Origin: Dictyocoela muelleri
Lineage: Eukaryota; Microsporidia
Direction: 5' to 3'
Assembly: GCA_016256075.1 (NCBI GenBank)
Contig: SDVU01000134.1
Location: 1-19,806 of the forward strand
Length of the DNA stretch: 19,806 nucleotides
A program made the translations under genes and the position numbers. Positions 16,430 to 19,806 of the stretch are shown in pieces (the stretch's first letter is position 1; each line of letters opens with the position of its first letter). The notes beneath the pieces were generated by a model. That model was not told the DNA's origin. It saw only the letters and a list, made by a program, of their open reading frames with translations, and made no database searches.

Positions 16430-17760
16430 AACATAATCAACTTCGACAAGTCCCGCAATGTTTTTAACAAGAAAATTATATAACAATTACAATTAAAGGT
16501 ACAAAAAACGTGAAAATCGCAAAATCAAATAGTCCCACTCTAGATTCACCTATATGCCTATAATTTCTGCAGATGTAAGTTTATCGGGAGTCAATGTTTA
16601 TTTTCTCATTTGAAGAAAATTCTAAAAGATATAAATGACGGCGTGTTAGTAGATGTAAATTAGACTGGGATGTGGAGTGAAAAACTCGTTTAATCTTTTA
16701 TCCGAAAACATTTTCTATCGAGATTGAAACGATATTCGCTCGTGAACAATTTTATAATTATGGATTCGTTTTCTGCACATCTTAAAGTAGCCGGGAAATT
16801 TGATAAAAATAATGTTTATATTTCATAAGTTCCAAGGGTATGACACCTTTATTGCAGATGCTTGATATTTCTATAAATAGATCATTTCAGCAGTTTTGTG
16901 GATCTATATTAATGACTACATGCAAAAATCAGTCTAAGAAGATTTTAAACGAACGAAAGCAGGTAATATAAAGATACTATGGCTATAATCTATTATACGG
17001 TGCGTGGGAAAATTATACGCTGCGAGGAATTTTTTTTTAAAAAAAATGCTTCTATAAAATATAAGAACTAACTATGAAAATTATTAGAGTTTAAAAATGA
17101 ACTATTACTTGGATACGAACGTTTTTCTAGTATTACTACAAAATTCATATGTAATGATAAAATATATGAGAATCAATATATGTGATATTGCAATAAATTT
17201 GTTTAGAAAAGATTAAACAGACGGATATGTTAAATAATGAAATAAAGTAAAAAATACCGTTATTAAATTTTAAATAAAATGTTTTAGGATTATAATTTGT
17301 TTTTAATTCTTTTTTAATTTTTCCCCTCAAATCGTATAATTTCACCTCGCACCCTATAATAGATTTTCTCCGTTAGTTCTTATATTTTATAGAGGCTTTT
17401 TTTGCAAAAAAAAATAAAAAATTTTCTCTCGCACCGTATAATTTTTCCTCACGCCGTATAATGGATTATAGCCGAAAATATCTTATAAAATGGTAAGCGA
17501 CATCTGCATTCAATCTTTAAAAAACTTGACAGTAATATGATTAGAAAAAGTTTTGAGGTATGTGGAATATCGAGAGAAGAATTTTAGATTGATGTGTCGC
17601 ATCTGCCTTTGAAGAATCTTGTGCTTGACGACCTTATAAGTGGTGATGATCTTTTTTTCTGTGAAGAAGAGGATTTAATTGAGGTAAGGAAGCATCAAGC
17701 AAGTGAAAAATGTATTTTTTTTGGAGCAGACGGAAACAGCTTTTTCAAAATAATTTAAAA
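16430..17760 (+). pseudogene. pogo/Tigger-type (DDE_1) transposase, decayed and interrupted
   Basis: Family blocks appear in order in shifting frames. INFDKSRNVF (about 16436-16465) holds the first catalytic Asp. KGTKNVKIAKSN (about 16496-16531) is followed by RFTYMPIISADVSLSG (about 16545-16592). MDSFSAHL holds the second Asp (16763-16765). GMTPLLQMLDISINRSF is the hallmark Tigger block and holds the third Asp (16864-16866), 33-34 codons later. A 493-bp inverted-repeat element then interrupts the gene. After it come MIRKSFEVCGISREEF (about 17530-17577) and an acidic tail ending GADGNSFFKII near 17755. Stops occur in the best frames, for example after ISREEF and after the ILNERKQ stretch (about 16963), and several frameshifts are needed. 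The N-terminal DNA-binding domain was not found. All three Asp codons survive, but the gene is dead. Confidence 0.85.
16981..17473. mobile_element. Inverted-repeat element nested in the pogo-like transposase
   Basis: Ends GGCTATAATCTATTATACGG and, in reverse from the right, GGCTATAATCCATTATACGG. The match continues for roughly 105 bp through AAAATTATACG, poly-T/poly-A and CTTCTATAAAATATAAGAAC. TATACGGTGCG-type motifs recur inside each end. The 280-bp middle is AT-rich and non-coding; a 66-codon reverse frame there is not convincing. No clear target duplication lies outside GGC/GCC. If the true ends are two bases further in, TA would flank both sides. It splits recognisable transposase blocks, so it inserted after that transposon. 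Confidence 0.85.
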
Positions 17761-17890
17761 AATTTTATATGAAACTTAAAATAAACACAAATAAATAAGA
17801 GAAGTTGTGTAAAGAAAGATGCAAAATTATCAGGATTTTTGTGAGTTTGTCGCTTCCGATTATATCAATACAATGCTCGCTAAAGGGCTC
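17761..17890. other. Spacer after the transposase remnant
   Basis: AT-rich sequence followed by a short open stretch (MQNYQDFCEFVASDYINTML, about 17820-17879) that was not recognised. It may be more of the decayed transposon. Confidence 0.35.
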
Positions 17891-17982
17891 AGGGCTGTCA
17901 GTCCCCATTTTTTAAAAAATAAATTTTATTAAAAAAAAACTAAACTTTATTAGTAAAATATTAAAACGAGGCCGACAGCCCT
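17891..17982. mobile_element. 92-bp MITE-like inverted repeat
   Basis: AGGGCTGTCAGTCC at the left and GGCCGACAGCCCT at the right pair over about 13 bp with two mismatches. The interior is 60 bp of A/T. It is too small to encode anything. No clean target duplication. Probably a minimal non-autonomous DNA transposon; a simple hairpin is the alternative. Confidence 0.6.
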
Positions 17983-18485
17983 ATTATGTATTTGCACATC
18001 AATAATATTAAGAAAATATGGTTATTATTAATGCATGAGAGAGGAGAAAGCGTAGAAGTATACTTTAAGTACCTCTTAGTGTTTTTCTCAGAAGATTCAG
18101 ACATATATATATTGTTTTGAAGATACATCTGAAGAAATTAATGTTTTTTAATATGATCTTTCAATATCTTTTTGCTTCACAAATTAATTAAAATTTTCAT
18201 TATTGTTTTTAATCTTTTGTAAGCCTCTTTTCTTTGAAGAGTAAAAAATAAGCTCCGACAGATCTGACAGCTCTGAGCTCGCAAATGAAGCTGTCGCCTC
18301 TGAACCAGAAGTATTCGTTACATAAAATTATTTGGATTGCTGATTAATCTCTATTACTCTCCTGAATCAGAAAACCATATACATAGATATGTTAATGCTG
18401 AAATAGATTAAAAAATATCACTCCATTTGACATTCTAAAATTCAATTCGGTATTCTACATTAAATCTTTTTAAAATTTAAAACTA
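17983..18485. other. Unassigned region with coding-like scraps
   Basis: Two short open stretches look less random than their surroundings: one at about 18006-18118 with HERGESVEVYFKYLLVFFSE, and an acidic Ser-rich one at about 18250-18327 with SSDRSDSSELANEAVASEPE. Neither has a start, a recognised family or a length that supports a gene. They may be remains of transposon or host coding sequence. Confidence 0.35.
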
Positions 18486-18603
18486 CTGTCTTATATTCGG
18501 TTATAAGACAGTGTCTTATAATTGAGGGAAATTCTAAATTTTAAGATTTTAAACCCCCACTAAAAAGACAATATTTTTAGTGTCTTATAACCGAGAAAAA
18601 CAG
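18486..18603. mobile_element. 118-bp MITE with TA flanks
   Basis: TA (18484-18485) precedes CTGTCTTATATTCGGTTATA. The right end in reverse reads CTGTTTTTCTCGGTTATAAG and is followed by TA (18604-18605). The inverted repeats are about 25 bp with several mismatches; the best-kept core is CGGTTATAAGACA. A GTGTCTTATAA unit is repeated inside each end. Size and TA flanks fit a Tc1/mariner/pogo-type MITE. Confidence 0.72.
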
Positions 18604-18605
18604 TA

Positions 18606-19298
18606 GGCAATATTAGCGGATTCTAGTCTCGGGTTGATATTTTTCTTTAATAAAGAAAAATGTGGCGCGCGGCGCGCTCATATATAATATGAAAGACGGA
18701 TCTTAAATTTCACAAAACATATTACATCTACGAGGGCTAAGCTCTGAGCTATCTGTCATCAATGACTTTTGTTAAATATCTTTTTTATTCGGAATGGAGA
18801 ATATTCGCCAACCCAATGCTATAAATTTAAATATTTGAGTCTTATTAAAAGTCATTATAACATTGCTACATGGAACTGAAAAATATATTCTTTGTCTCTT
18901 CTTTCACCGAATACAAATTATTCTGATATTTATGATTGCCGTCTAAAAAATACAAATCAATTTTAATTATTGACAAATATATAAATATGTAAGTCTTGAT
19001 TATATTAAGCTTGGTTATCTAGAAAAAACGTCTTCGCCGTTTTTGCAGACAAAAAACTGCGTGATTTTATCCACAAAAATCACGCGGCTCATATTTTAAA
19101 TAAAATTAAAAAATAAATATAAAATAAAAATACCAATTCGCTAAGAGTAAATATTTATTAGCTTCCAAGGCTTTAAAAAAATTAAATTCCTTATAAAATG
19201 AATAATTTAAGACAATAATTTTTATTTGCACCCTTTTCTTAGAAGTAACTACCTTACCAGATTTAATATTGCTCATCAACATTTCGTTTCGGTTCATG
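18606..19298. other. AT-rich region with three small hairpins
   Basis: No gene recognised. TTTTTCTTTAATAAAGAAAAA (about 18639-18659) is a hairpin directly followed by the GC-only palindrome-like GCGCGCGGCGCGC (18665-18677), very unusual for this window. Two further hairpins lie side by side: AAAAACG/CGTTTTT around TCTTCGC (19023-19044) and GCGTGATTTT/AAAAATCACGC (19059-19085). A 63-codon reverse frame at 19106-19297 is not convincing. Confidence 0.5.
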
Positions 19299-19695
19299 CG
19301 GGTTATTCGTCGTCTTTGAGATTATTCGTCGTTTTTGAAAAAAATTAGGCGTCACGTCATCACAGACCAATGGAGGGCTTATTCTGCCGCTCTTAGAAAT
19401 AGTGTAGATTTTACGCATATAAGTGTATATCATTCTATCAATTTTGTAGATCCAGATTATCCTATTGTTCAAATCAGTCAGTTGAAGAGATTTTGGTTAT
19501 TTAAAACGATTATTGCCTGAGAGAAGTGGGTTATTCCAATTTTTGTACTCTAAATAATAATATGGTTACTTTAGGATAAAAAACTAAAAGAACTAAGCGT
19601 TTTAACCTTTTAGTCAGATTATTACAGATAAATTGATTTTTTTTTTGTCTTTTTTTCAAAAACGACGAATAATCTCAAATACGACGAATAACCCG
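19299..19695. mobile_element. Internally deleted Merlin-type transposon, 397 bp
   Basis: Terminal inverted repeats of about 45 bp differ at one position. They start CGGGTTATTCGTCGT, continue TTTGAGATTATTCGTCGTTT and end in GAAAAAAA, so ATTCGTCGT occurs twice in each end. Between them is only the distal part of a Merlin transposase (19335-19520). Merlin elements normally carry a full transposase and make 8-9-bp target duplications; no clean one is visible, although ATGC occurs at 19296-19299 and 19697-19700. It is a non-autonomous derivative that would need a transposase from elsewhere. The near-identical ends suggest it moved recently. Confidence 0.82.
19335..19520 (+). pseudogene. Merlin transposase C-terminal remnant
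   Basis: The frame reads RRHVITDQWRAYSAALR, then FTHISVYHSINFVDPDYP, then VQISQLKRFW. These match the second catalytic Asp block (ISDEWxAY), the NHSINFVDP block and the IERLW block of ISXO2/Merlin transposases. The third catalytic Glu is replaced by Lys (LKRFW), and everything before the second Asp is missing. It is the same family as the remnant at 60-670 but from a different, more diverged element. It is not functional. Confidence 0.85.
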
Positions 19696-19806
19696 GATGC
19701 ACCTTCGTTTATCTTTGTTCTTTTTTCAAGATGTCAATGATTTTACCAAGTTCAGATTTTTTTTTAAATCTTGGAATTTAGATGTCGGAAATAAGCTTCG
19801 AGGCTA
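19696..19806. other. Window end, no feature recognised
   Basis: AT-rich sequence after the Merlin-type element. Nothing was assigned. Confidence 0.4.

Noticed and set aside
17145-17345. 66-codon reverse frame
   Set aside because: It lies in the AT-rich middle of the nested inverted-repeat element and has no recognised motif.
19106-19472. Reverse frames of 63 and 69 codons
   Set aside because: One crosses the terminal repeat of the Merlin-type element and is antisense to the transposase remnant; the other has no support.
1-19806. A coherent defence or toxin-antitoxin system
   Set aside because: Only three host genes are present. They are spaced apart, lack shared regulation beyond TATA boxes, and show no defence-type domains.

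Overview
This is a very AT-rich stretch with few genes and many repeats. It most resembles the genome of a microsporidian, or a similarly reduced eukaryotic parasite. The reasons are: three intron-less protein genes, each with a TATA box only 23-30 bp before its start codon; two short secreted lysine/asparagine-rich proteins; a very divergent multi-domain ER thioredoxin protein; and remains of Merlin, pogo/Tigger-like and Ty3/gypsy elements, groups known from microsporidian genomes. The assignment is an inference. No rRNA or lineage-specific marker is present.

Layout. 1-670: a decayed Merlin (ISXO2-like) transposase. 739-1840: a chain of foldback repeats. 2800-2871: a degenerate tRNA-like sequence. 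2940-3231: one copy of a roughly 290-bp repeat with a tRNA-like start; a second, inverted copy lies at 15778-16063. 3873-5213 (+): a 446-aa secreted protein of unknown function. 5217-6581: a TA-flanked inverted-repeat transposon that begins three bases after that gene's stop codon and carries a foldback and a second palindromic element inside it. 7054-8478 (-): a membrane-anchored PDI-like protein. 9249-9980 (-): a secreted protein with nine EKK[NK]DI repeats.

10690-13450: a heavily broken Ty3/gypsy fossil without visible LTRs. 13774-14505: the left part of a Tc1/mariner-like transposon, with its end, about 15 copies of a 22-bp subterminal repeat and the helix-turn-helix start of a transposase. 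14510-15690: a 1.2-kb inverted-repeat element carrying an almost perfect 358-bp foldback. 16195-17760: a pogo/Tigger-type transposase fossil with an inverted-repeat element (16981-17473) inserted in it. 17891-17982 and 18486-18603: two tiny MITEs. 19299-19695: a 397-bp Merlin-type element with 45-bp terminal repeats around a transposase scrap.

The three host genes probably all act in or through the secretory pathway, but they are not an operon and no shared pathway can be shown. No defence or other multi-gene system is visible. The unusual content is the repeats: nested DNA transposons with arrays of subterminal repeats, several foldbacks (two with the same GCTTCGC loop), and an unrecognised 290-bp repeat or RNA family.
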